A DNA stretch of 64,000 nt from 34-65-8 sp963529855 (GTDB taxonomy: Bacteria; Pseudomonadota; Alphaproteobacteria; Sphingomonadales; Sphingomonadaceae): the NCBI GenBank assembly GCA_963529855.1, contig CAURZK010000003.1:124001-188000 (forward strand), written 5' to 3'. Below, piece by piece: positions 1-8,500 of the stretch (position 1 is its first letter; each line of letters starts with the position of its first letter). The translations under genes were made by a program, and so were the position numbers. Below the pieces are notes generated by a model. It worked only from the letters and a program-made list of their open reading frames with translations. It searched no databases and had not been told where the DNA came from.

Positions 1-27
1 GCCCCTAACGCTTCCGACAAACACACT

Positions 28-74
28 TATACTTCGTATATTTGTGGGCGTCCCGCATTGGCGGGTCGCCCACA
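28..74. repeat. Adjacent inverted repeats at the left edge
   Basis: Two dyads lie side by side. The first, at 28-40, is TATAC-TTC-GTATA. The second, at 43-74, has 8-bp outer arms TGTGGGCG/CGCCCACA, a T-T mismatch, 5-bp inner arms CCCGC/GCGGG and an ATTG loop. They lie 15 bases beyond the stop of the minus-strand XRE gene, so the second could end that transcript, but no U-tract follows it on either strand. Function is not established. Confidence 0.5.
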
Positions 75-88
75 TACGCCAATCAGCT

Positions 89-334
89 TTAGTAACCTGC
101 GCGCTTCAGGATCAAGGAAAGGTCAGTGCCAAGCGCATCGGCAATCTTCATCAGATTGAGGAACGAGACGTTCGCTTCCCCGCGCTCGATCTTGCCCATG
201 TGCGAGCGTTCGATGCCGGTGATGTGGGCCAAGTTCTCCTGTGACACCCCGCAATCAAGCCTCGCCTGCCTCACAGCCTGTCCTAGTGGGCCGAGCAAAT
301 GATCCTGGCTTCGATCTCGGGCGGAGCGTGACAC
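89..334 (-). CDS. XRE-family helix-turn-helix regulator (81 aa)
   Basis: Small DNA-binding protein made almost wholly of one Cro/C1-type helix-turn-helix domain (about residues 17-75). The pattern LGQAVRQARLDCGVSQENLA, then IERSHMGKIERGEANVS and ADALGTDLSLIL, is the usual five-helix layout. Such single-domain XRE proteins often control a neighbouring mobile, toxin or restriction gene. The start is GTG (position 334). The gene is divergent from the Sel1 lipoprotein, and two near-identical 12-base repeats sit upstream and could be its operator. It could be a controller for the restriction locus downstream, although it lies at the far end of the island; that link is inference. Confidence 0.85.
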   Translation of the reverse strand: MSRSARDRSQDHLLGPLGQAVRQARLDCGVSQENLAHITGIERSHMGKIERGEANVSFLNLMKIADALGTDLSLILKRAGY

Positions 335-361
335 ACCGAGCTACGTCAGGGTTTTAGCGAC

Positions 362-388
362 CTATAGCCACGTCATCTATAACCACGT
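362..388. promoter_or_regulatory. Tandem 12-base repeats between divergent genes
   Basis: CTATAGCCACGT (362-373) and CTATAACCACGT (377-388) are direct repeats with one mismatch and a 15-base period. They lie between the XRE gene start (334) and the Sel1 lipoprotein start (451). Tandem repeats in front of a small XRE gene suggest an autoregulatory operator. This is inference from position and repetition only. Confidence 0.35.
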
Positions 389-450
389 GTTTAATAGCCC
401 ATAATGAATTTGCCTGTTATCGAGCCGCAGATGACAAGGGAGATCGGGGC

Positions 451-1227
451 ATGAGCGGGATGCGAAACACTCTTGCAGCATTGATCGCGATACAAGTTCT
501 GCTCGCTGGGTGCAGTGCGCAGCAAATTGCGCGCTTCGAGTCCAACGTGGCTCGCAGTCAATGCGTCGAGCATGGCAATCCGACATATTGCGCGATGGCC
601 GTGGATCGGGGCGTGGAAGCGTACAAAGCAGGGAAGTACGACGAGGCTGCCTCGCTCTGGAACGAGCCAGCGCGGCGCGGCAACGCAGCTGCGCAGCACA
701 ACCTAGGCCTGCTGTGGCGCGATGGTCTGGGTTCGACAACCCAAGATTTAGATCAAGCCGCCTATTGGTTTTTGCAGGCTGCCGCGCAGGGCTTTCCATC
801 CGCGATGGTAAATCTCGCCAAGATCCAGCTTGATCTCAGCCAGCCGGACCCGGCGCTAAGCTGGCTCAACATGGCGGCGCGGTGGAACAGCACAGAGGCG
901 ATTGCCCTGCTTCAGCGAATGGAAGCGCCCGTTCCCGCGCCTGACATGTATCTGGCGCAGCAGGAGCGAATGGCCGTTCAGCAGGTGAAAGCCAGTCAAA
1001 ATCTCGGACAGGGCCTTGGCCTCCTTACCTGCGCGCTTGTCGGAGGCGGAGCGGGCTGCGGACCGGATGGCACACACGTGGGACCATCCCCGCGAGGCAC
1101 AGCAACGATCTATGAACTTCGGTCGGACGTGCTGCAAAACTGGGAGCATATTTGCAGGTATGCTGATGGCACCGTCATCAATTCTGGCAGGCACCGTTGC
1201 CCGGCCTCGATCACGGCCAGACGATAA
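451..1227 (+). CDS. Sel1/TPR-repeat lipoprotein
   Basis: Predicted lipoprotein of 258 aa. It has a signal peptide with lipobox LLAGC (Cys21), then Sel1-like repeats at about residues 45-150 (motifs GVEAYKAGKYDEAASLW, GNAAAQHNLGLLW, AAYWFLQAAAQGFPSAMVNLA). Sel1 proteins are scaffolds for protein-protein contacts, often at the envelope. A Gly-rich stretch (about 185-200) and a Cys-containing tail follow. A GGGAG-like ribosome site lies about 10 bases before the ATG at 451; the Met at residue 4 is another possible start. The partner is unknown. It is divergent from the XRE gene and seems to be part of the accessory island. Confidence 0.75.
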   Translation: MSGMRNTLAALIAIQVLLAGCSAQQIARFESNVARSQCVEHGNPTYCAMAVDRGVEAYKAGKYDEAASLWNEPARRGNAAAQHNLGLLWRDGLGSTTQDLDQAAYWFLQAAAQGFPSAMVNLAKIQLDLSQPDPALSWLNMAARWNSTEAIALLQRMEAPVPAPDMYLAQQERMAVQQVKASQNLGQGLGLLTCALVGGGAGCGPDGTHVGPSPRGTATIYELRSDVLQNWEHICRYADGTVINSGRHRCPASITARR

Positions 1228-1437
1228 CGTGAGGGGCTGTAAGCGAAGCCATGTAGCTGCTGGCATGCTAGCTATTTAAGCCAATTTCCAAGTAACATTA
1301 TTACTTAAAGTAAGCAATCCTGGCGCTGGCCTAGGTTTACGCTCGGAACACCCAGAAAACCGACATTTCATGCCAAATCTTCTCCGTTCAGCTTGTCCCA
1401 ATTACTTCCAGTAACATTCCAGTTGAGGGCATAAATG

Positions 1438-1812
1438 TCATCTCGCCACCCGCCGCGCCTCGGCGGCACATCCAGCGCGCAGTGCTTTCAATGCCGTGCG
1501 CTGCGGATCGGGCCAGCCTGTCAGGTTTAGCAGTGCTTCAAGCAACCGGATCAAAGCCTGTTCGAAGCGGTGGACGTTCTCGCTTACGGTGGTTTGCGTG
1601 ACCAAAAGGACCGGTCCATCCACGCGGACAAGAGCCGTTCTCCAGGTCAGGGAAGCAATAATTGCGGTAATTGCTGGTAGGACTGCTGGGCCACCCGGGA
1701 TGGGCGTGAGACCGAGTTGGTCCTTCCGCAGCGCCCTGAGAGTGCGACGGAGCGTAGAGAATCCAGTGTGCGTGGTGGAAGTGGTTGCAGGCCTCCAGCG
1801 TCGCTTTGGTTA
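1438..1812 (-). pseudogene. Possible decayed gene, function unknown
   Basis: No intact gene is convincing between 1228 and 1975. On the minus strand one frame is open from a TAA at 1810-1812 to a TGA at 1438-1440 (123 codons). Its lower part reads like a real protein (motifs LVRVDGPVLLVTQTTVSEN, HRFEQALIRLLEALLNLTGW, LKALRAGCAAEARRVAR). The only start codon in that frame is GTG at 1623, which would give a 61-aa protein. Upstream, coding-like text (GLLYVRITKATLEACNHFH) sits in another frame, so a frameshifted remnant is plausible. I do not recognise a family. The flanks 1228-1437 and 1813-1975 hold nothing I can name. Confidence 0.35.
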
Positions 1813-1975
1813 TCCTGACGTAAAGAAGCCCGTTCCCGCCCACGGGAAGGCCGGAAGGCCGCATGAAGAGGCAGGCAGGACCGCATACACACCGGACTGA
1901 CTGATCGCAGGACCTGAGCCGCCGGGAGTGCATCGCTGAGCCATTTCTCGTTGCCGCAGTCGCCTAGGTCAAACT

Positions 1976-2824
1976 TTATGCCCCACCGCGCGCCATTAAT
2001 TTGGCCAGTTGGGGCACCATCACCAATTCGTACTCTCGCGGAGATGCTGCCGTCGAGGGGGGCGACCAGCCCTCTCCTACGACGCTCAGCCAGAACGGGC
2101 TGCCGTCATCACGCAGGTCAGGCTGCCAGTTTAAATGCTCGCACAGCCGCCGGGCCAATTTCCCATAGGCGAGATTGGCTGACTGCGGATGATCAGTGTA
2201 CAGCGCTGCGCGTGCAATCTCTCGCATAGTAACGGTGCGGCGGCGCGAAAGCGCGTGATGCCACAGGATATTAATTTCCAGATCCGAGAGAACGGCCAGC
2301 TTCAAAGCACGGTGATATTCTTCGGCATCAGGGCGTGCCCGCCAAGGCCGCGGCCTCGCCCACGGAGCAATCAGGCTCTCGGCATCGAGCGTAAGTCCTC
2401 GCATCCATGCTACTCCAGGAGGGGCTGGTCGAAAGTAATTGATTTTGACATTCTCGCCCGCATCGATTGCGGCACACTGCCGAGCGCGCAGGGCGGGAGG
2501 ATAGGTCGCGGCAAACTCACGGCCATAACCACCAGCGTCGACGTGGCGGCAGAAAAGCTCCCATTCGGCGGCAGGGCGGTTGAAGCGCTTGTGCAGCCTG
2601 CCGTGACAAGACTTGCAGATCGGCCAGGACGCCGGTGGCTCGAAGCGGAAAGGCGGGGAATAGTCTTCGGAGTGCCACTCATGCGGCGCGCGGTCGGGAT
2701 CGCCGCATAGGCCGCATGGCTTACCCGCGAAGGTGAACTTTGGCCCGGCCTCACCGCGATGATAAGCTCTCAAGATAGCCTCTCGCTGTTTCCAGCTATA
2801 GCCGTTGTAGGGCGCGCCGCTCAA
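1976..2824 (-). CDS. HNH-like zinc-finger nuclease linked to type I RM
   Basis: About 282 aa. Residues 1-85 carry a Cys4 HNH-like zinc knuckle: CGLC (Cys37, Cys40), HSEDY (His51), CKSCH (Cys70, Cys73, His74) and LHKRF (His78). This resembles HNH endonucleases in which two CxxC pairs bind zinc around a His metal finger. The rest (100-282) has no domain I recognise. I chose the TTG at 2822-2824, which overlaps the hsdS stop (TTGA). It places the conserved-looking PYNGYSWKQREAILRAY just after the start, and no ATG occurs before the zinc-binding region. The overlap implies translational coupling to hsdS, so it probably works with, or as cargo of, the restriction system. Confidence 0.7.
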   Translation of the reverse strand: MSGAPYNGYSWKQREAILRAYHRGEAGPKFTFAGKPCGLCGDPDRAPHEWHSEDYSPPFRFEPPASWPICKSCHGRLHKRFNRPAAEWELFCRHVDAGGYGREFAATYPPALRARQCAAIDAGENVKINYFRPAPPGVAWMRGLTLDAESLIAPWARPRPWRARPDAEEYHRALKLAVLSDLEINILWHHALSRRRTVTMREIARAALYTDHPQSANLAYGKLARRLCEHLNWQPDLRDDGSPFWLSVVGEGWSPPSTAASPREYELVMVPQLAKLMARGGA

Positions 2825-4107
2825 GCTGACGCCTTCGTCCTGCGTCCCCGCTTCGCCTTCGGTGCGGCGGCGCGTTGCTGGCGGATGCGGTCGAGGAGGG
2901 CCTGGGCGGGTTCGTCGTTCGGGTCCTGCGGGACCAGTTCGCCCCGGAAGGCCTTGGCGAGAAGCGCGGACTCCAGCCGGTCGAGAAGCGCGCGGGCGCG
3001 GGTGGCTTCGGCTTCGAGGCGGTCGGCGCGGGCGAACGATTGCTCGATTTGATCGATCAGGGTTCGTTGCGTCGCAAGGTCGGGCAGCGGCACGGCAAGG
3101 GCCTGCAACTGCTGTGCATTGACGTTGTTGACCCCGCTGGTCGACTTCGACGCCATCGTGATGGTGTCCCGCGCAACGGGCGATTGGAGAAAGTGGTGGA
3201 GGTATTCCGGCAGGCACTTCGCCGGTTCAACTCTCATCCTGATAAGGTAGCCTGCGAACAGCATCCCTGCCGCACTGTCATCGACGATGGCTGAACGTCC
3301 GACGAGGTCGAGGCTGCCGTTCGAACGGATGACCAAAATATCCCCATGCCGAAGCAAGAGTTTGGCGAGTTCCTTGGCATCGAAATCCGCCGATTTCATG
3401 TCGGCAAGATCGATCCGACCGCCTTGGACGTTGGGAATGCGCAGCACGGGGACTGCGCCGCCGCCGTAATCGCACTTTTTCGCGGTGCCATAGCGAATGT
3501 CAGTGATCAGATCACCGACCGGCACCGTTGCCGCGCCATGGCCGAAAGCATTGCGCAAGGTCTCCTTGCGGAGATTTGCGGCCAGCACCGGTACCCGGTC
3601 CAGTTCCGCGCGGGCGCGGGCGAGGCGGGCGGTTAGCGCGTCCAGCTTGGCGACGATGCGGCGCTGTTCGGCCAGTGGGGGGAGCGCTGCCGAATGCGCA
3701 AGAAATGGGCCGCGATTGATATGCTTCATCGTCGAGCCGTGCAGATGCTCAGACGCTGCCATCTCGGCAATCAACTCTCGAAGCTGGAAGAATAGAAACC
3801 TTGAGTCGGCGCACTCGGAGGGCGTAACCTTGAAAATGTGCTGGTTGAGCACAGCGTCTTCCCGGTCCCAGATGAATGCGTCCAACGTCGCGGACCAGCT
3901 TACGAGTAAGTCTCCCTTCCTCACCCGGTACCGCTCATCGAATAGGCGCTTTGTCCGGTTGAGAGGCTTGGAAGGAGCGGTCAGGTTCTGAATGCGGATA
4001 ATTCCGATGCCGTCGTCACCCCAATCAGTGGGTTTGAAGGCCATGCCATTCACATACTCGCCTAAATCGTCAACGGTGGCCTCTGCCCACCCTTCTGGCA
4101 ACGTCAC
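2821..4107 (-). CDS. hsdS: Type I restriction-modification specificity subunit HsdS
   Basis: Recognises the bipartite DNA target for the type I enzyme. The 428 aa hold two target-recognition domains (about 1-145 and 195-350), each followed by a conserved helical spacer: LAEQRRIVAKLDALTARL near 155, and LPDLATQRTLIDQIEQSF near 355 running into KAFRGELVPQDPNDEPA. The length is normal for HsdS. The GTG start (4105-4107) overlaps the hsdM TGA, so the two are translationally coupled. A much longer open frame continues upstream but lies inside hsdM, so it was not used. The sequence specificity cannot be read from the protein. Confidence 0.93.
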   Translation of the reverse strand: MTLPEGWAEATVDDLGEYVNGMAFKPTDWGDDGIGIIRIQNLTAPSKPLNRTKRLFDERYRVRKGDLLVSWSATLDAFIWDREDAVLNQHIFKVTPSECADSRFLFFQLRELIAEMAASEHLHGSTMKHINRGPFLAHSAALPPLAEQRRIVAKLDALTARLARARAELDRVPVLAANLRKETLRNAFGHGAATVPVGDLITDIRYGTAKKCDYGGGAVPVLRIPNVQGGRIDLADMKSADFDAKELAKLLLRHGDILVIRSNGSLDLVGRSAIVDDSAAGMLFAGYLIRMRVEPAKCLPEYLHHFLQSPVARDTITMASKSTSGVNNVNAQQLQALAVPLPDLATQRTLIDQIEQSFARADRLEAEATRARALLDRLESALLAKAFRGELVPQDPNDEPAQALLDRIRQQRAAAPKAKRGRRTKASA

Positions 4108-5585
4108 GCCTCGGCCTCCGCCGCGACCGTCTCGCTCGCCCCGTCGTCCAGTTCCTCTGCCAGCGCCCGGACTTCCTCCAGCGCGAGGGTCAGATGCCCT
4201 TCGATGGCAGAGGCAATGTCCTCGGGCGTAGCGAGCCCGTCCTCGGGATCGCCGCTGGTGTCCTTGAGCCAGGAAATGTCGAGGTTGTCGCCGCGTGCGG
4301 CGATCTCCTCGCGGGTGAAGCAGCGCCAGCGGCCCGCTTCTCCCTGATCGGTGCGCGGTGCCTCGCCGTTGGGATCGTCGCCGAAGCAAGCGACGAAATC
4401 GGCAAAGTCGCCTTCCGTGATCGGACTGGTCTTGCCATAGGCAGGCGCGCCGGTGCGCATGTCGTAAATCCACACCGCCTCGGTCGCGTCCTTCAGCGGC
4501 GCTTCCTCGGTGGCGCGGGTGAAGAAGATAACGTTGGTCTTGACCCCCTGTGCATAGAAGATGCCAGTCGGCAGGCGTAGCACGGTGTGGAGGTTGCACC
4601 AGTTCATCAGGCGTTGCCGGAGGAGTTTGCCGCGCCCGTCATCGAACAGGACGTTATCGGGCACGAGGATCGCCGCCCGCCCGCCCAGCCGCAGCGCGCG
4701 GATGCAGTGTTCGACGAAGGGGAGTTGGTAGGACGAAACGCGGTCGGTGATCGTCAGATCGTCGCGCGTCGGCGGGCCGCCTGCCGGGCCGAACGGCGGA
4801 TTGGTGAGAATGAGGTCGGCATTCTTGAACCGGGCCTGCGAGCCTGCCGGGGACAGCGTGTCAGCAAGGTTGAGATTGTCCGGATCGATGTTGTGCAGGT
4901 GGAGGTTCATCAAGAGCAGGCGGAACGTGTCGGGCACGTTTTCAAAGCCTTGCAACGCCTGGTTGAGCTGGAAGGTCTGCTGCTTGGGCGACAACTCGAA
5001 ATAGCCGTCGGTTTGTTCGCGCATGTAGTGATCGGCGGCGATCAGGAAGCCGCCGGTCCCGGCTGCCGGGTCCTGGATGACTTCGCCGGGCACTGGTTTC
5101 ATCAGCGAGACCAGCATGCGGATGACGACGCGGGGCGTGAAATACTGCCCGGCCCCGCGCTTGGTTTCCTCCGCCATCTTTTGCAGCAGGCCTTCATAGG
5201 CATCGCCGAAGGCATCACGCTCGGCACTGAACCAGTGCAGGCCATCGATTGCGTCGATCAACTGGCGCAGGTTGGCAGGCGTGCGGATCACGGTTGCCGC
5301 ATTCTGGAAAATGGCGATGATGGAACGGTCTGCCACCTTGGCGGCATCGCCAAGGTCGATCAGCGCCTGCCGATAGCGCTGGAGCACCTCGGTTTCGTTT
5401 GCTGCCTTGAGCGCTGCCCAGCGGTACTTTTCGGGGATGCGGCTTTCGTCCTTCTGTTCCGAGGCCATCTTGAGGAACAGGAGGTAGGTCAGCTCAGTGA
5501 CGTACTGCTGGTAGGTGACGCCGTCCTTGCGAAGCAGCGAGCACAGCCGCCACAGCTTGTTCACGAGGTCTTGAGAGGGGTTCAT
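4104..5585 (-). CDS. hsdM: Type I restriction-modification methyltransferase HsdM
   Basis: N6-adenine DNA methyltransferase subunit of the type I complex, using S-adenosylmethionine. The 493 aa have the helical HsdM_N domain (1-130) followed by the N6-MTase domain. The AdoMet motif is DPAAGTGGF (172-180) and the catalytic motif IV is NPPF (262-265), preceded by ADLILT. The sequence GQYFTPRVVIRMLV (147-160) is typical of HsdM. It sits 14 bases after hsdR and overlaps hsdS, giving the order hsdR-hsdM-hsdS on the minus strand. With HsdS it forms the modification enzyme, and with HsdR the restriction enzyme. Confidence 0.96.
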   Translation of the reverse strand: MNPSQDLVNKLWRLCSLLRKDGVTYQQYVTELTYLLFLKMASEQKDESRIPEKYRWAALKAANETEVLQRYRQALIDLGDAAKVADRSIIAIFQNAATVIRTPANLRQLIDAIDGLHWFSAERDAFGDAYEGLLQKMAEETKRGAGQYFTPRVVIRMLVSLMKPVPGEVIQDPAAGTGGFLIAADHYMREQTDGYFELSPKQQTFQLNQALQGFENVPDTFRLLLMNLHLHNIDPDNLNLADTLSPAGSQARFKNADLILTNPPFGPAGGPPTRDDLTITDRVSSYQLPFVEHCIRALRLGGRAAILVPDNVLFDDGRGKLLRQRLMNWCNLHTVLRLPTGIFYAQGVKTNVIFFTRATEEAPLKDATEAVWIYDMRTGAPAYGKTSPITEGDFADFVACFGDDPNGEAPRTDQGEAGRWRCFTREEIAARGDNLDISWLKDTSGDPEDGLATPEDIASAIEGHLTLALEEVRALAEELDDGASETVAAEAEA

Positions 5586-5599
5586 CGTATTTCCAGTTG

Positions 5600-8500
5600 T
5601 CAGGCGGCGGCGGCGCTATCCCAGATGGCCGCGTTGAGGTCCATCAGCACGTCTGCAAGCCTGTGGTCAAAGGCGGTGTCGATCACCGAGAACCCGCCAT
5701 TCTGGGCAAACAGGGGATCGGCCAACATGGCGGGATCGCCCACCGGCTGTTCGCGCAGCGCGCGGCCAATGCGCTGGAGCCAGCGCTTTTGCTCGCCCGT
5801 CCACTCGCGGCTGGCAAGGATGCGCTGCACGCCGTTATCGACGCGGGTTTGGTAGGGGACAAGCGGGTCGCCAAGGGCCGCCTGGCGGACGAAGCCGATG
5901 ATGTGTGCGGCAATGTCGGCATTGCGCACGCGGCCATAGGCTTGGCGCAGGCTTGCTTCGGAAAAGCCCTTTTCGTCGAGCATGATGGCGATATGCTTGA
6001 GTTCCGTCCGTGTCAGGTCGCGCGGGCGTTGGGTGGCCGCGATCAGGGCGGGCACCGCGTTCATGTTGGCCCGGATGAAGGCTTCGAACGCTTCGATGTA
6101 GTCCGCCGGGCTGGCTTTGTCCCCGAACTGGTCATGTACGTCGAGCAGTTCGTCATCGTGTTCGGAAATCAGGATTCCGTTGTCGCGCCCGCCCTTGGGC
6201 AGCGGCTGGTCGAGCACGGTGGCGAGCGAGGGATGCTGCTGGAACAGGGCCAGCGCTTCGGCGGGCGGAGCGGATTTGAGCCTGTCGACAAGCTGGTGGA
6301 GCGGGCCAAGCACCTGCTCCAGCGCTTCGCGTGCGGTGGCGTCGATATGGCGCAGGCGCTGGCGTAGCTTCACGACGATCTGGTCGCGGACAAAGGCCCG
6401 GTCGCTGTCAGTTGCGGCGCGGCTAAGGTCCTGCACCAGGGTGGCGAAGGACAGCGCCGGATCGACCACGACGGGGCGCATGTCGGAGACTTCCTGCAAG
6501 TTCGCGTAGATGTCGACCGCGTCGAAGATGCGAAAATAGTCCTTGCCGATCTCGTCGCAGCGGCGCGTGGCGCGGCCAATCATCTGATCATAAAGGATGC
6601 GGCTGTTGACCCGGCGGACGAAGACCAGATTGGTGATCGCGGGCACGTCGATGCCCGTGGTGAGCAGGTCGACCGTGACGACATATTGGGGGCGCGGGTC
6701 GTTCTTGAAGGCTTTGATCTTGTCGAGCGGCTTGTCGACCGAACCGGTGATCTTGTCGATGATGTTGTGCGGCTGGGGGCCGTATTCCTCGGCCAGCGCT
6801 TCTTGCAGGGCCTTGACCAGAATGTCGGCATGATCGTCGCGCGCGGCGAACAGGAGCGTCTTGCCCGGCTGGTCGGGCGGACATTCGAGCGCGACGGCCT
6901 GGGCAACGGCCTTGTTGAAGGGCTCGGTATATACCTTGCGGTTGAACTCGGCGATTTCGAAGTCGACCTGATCCTCCAGGTCGAAAAGGTCGATCTGCCC
7001 GGTGCGCGGGTCGATGATGTTGACCTCTTCGCCCTCGTCAAAGTGGATGCCGGTCTGGCTGAGCGCAGTGACGATGCGGCGCGGCGGGCGATGGTCGATC
7101 AGGTAGCCATCAATGACGGCCTGCCGGTAAGAGTAGTGGAAAACCGGCGCGCCGAAAATTTCGCGGGTGTGCAGCGCGGGCGTGGCCGTGAGCGCGACTA
7201 TGGTGGCATCGAAGAAGTCCAGCACGCGGCGATAGGCTGAGAGGTAATCGTCGAGGTTGCGGAAACCGAGGTCATCCTCGCGCAGTTCGGCATCGAGGGT
7301 GTAGCCTCGGTGCGCTTCGTCGACGATGATCAGGTCATAGGTGCCCGGTGTGGGCCGCTCTGCATCGGGATCGTCAAACACGCGGCGGATCATCGCCTGG
7401 ACCGTGGCGACCTGGACCCGGTCGGTGGCCTCGGGGAATTTCTTCGCCAAGTCCGCAACCGGGAACACCTCGTCGAACTTGAGGAAGCCGCTGGTGTCGG
7501 TCGTGCTCATGGCGTCGAGCGTCTGGCGGCCCAGCGCGTTGCGGTCGACCAGGAAGAGAATGCGGCGGAACCGCTTGCGGCGAAGCAGTTCGTACATGAG
7601 CGCAATGGCGAGGCGGGTCTTGCCTGTCCCGGTGGCCATCGCAAGCAGGATGTGGCGCTGCCCCTCATCGATGGCCTTTTCAACGGCAGCAATGGCTTCC
7701 TGCTGATATGGGCGCAGTCCGGTGACACCAATTTCTCGCTCTGTTAACGCACTCTTGTCTTCGGTTTCCTGCTCCAGCCGTTCGATCAGGTCGCGCGGGG
7801 AAAACCACTCGGGCAGCGCGCGCGCCAAGCCGGAGTTGGGCCGGGCGTCAAAGAACCAGATGCCGGACTTGGTCGCGAGTTGCTTCACGTAAGGGCGACC
7901 GTTGGTGACGAAGAGGAAGGGCACGCGGAAGCGATCATCCCCGTTGAGCCAAGGGCCACCCAAGGGGAGTTCGTCTGCTGCCAGTTCTACGCCGATAGCA
8001 TAGCGCTTGGACTGGCCCAGCCTCCCAGGCACGTAGGTAATCTCGCGCTTCGCCTCGATGACGCCGACGCAGCGGCCATCGATGAACAGGGCGTAGTCGA
8101 CCGGACCGGACTTGGTCGGCCATTCGGCAATAGCCATGCTCTTGCCATACTCGGGCCTTGCGCCTTTGGCGTGACGGAGCAGGACGCTATCGACGGTCCA
8201 TCCGGCGGCGCGAAGCTGGTCATCGATCAGGACGCGGGTGGTAGCCTCGTCCAGTTCGATATTCCCGGCCTGCCGCGCGGCGAATTCTGCGAGAAGGTCA
8301 AGTTGCTGAGCAGGTGCCGCCTCCGCTGCCCGCTGAGCATCCTTGAGAGCAGCTTCCGCCGCGTGGAGACCCGCCTCTGTCTCGGCGGCGTATTGCTCCC
8401 AGAAGGCCTTTTCCTGCTCACGCTCTTCAACCAGATGTAGCGCAGCCAAACGTTCGGCTTCAGCTTCCTGGCGCGCCAATTTCGCCTTCGCCTCGGCGTC

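Noticed and set aside
28..40. loxP-like half site (TATACTTCGTATA)
   Set aside because: It resembles one loxP arm with a base missing, but there is no 8-base spacer and second arm, and no Cre-like gene in the window.
4587..5855. 422-codon plus-strand frame over hsdM
   Set aside because: It is antisense to well-supported hsdM and hsdR motifs and has no domain features.
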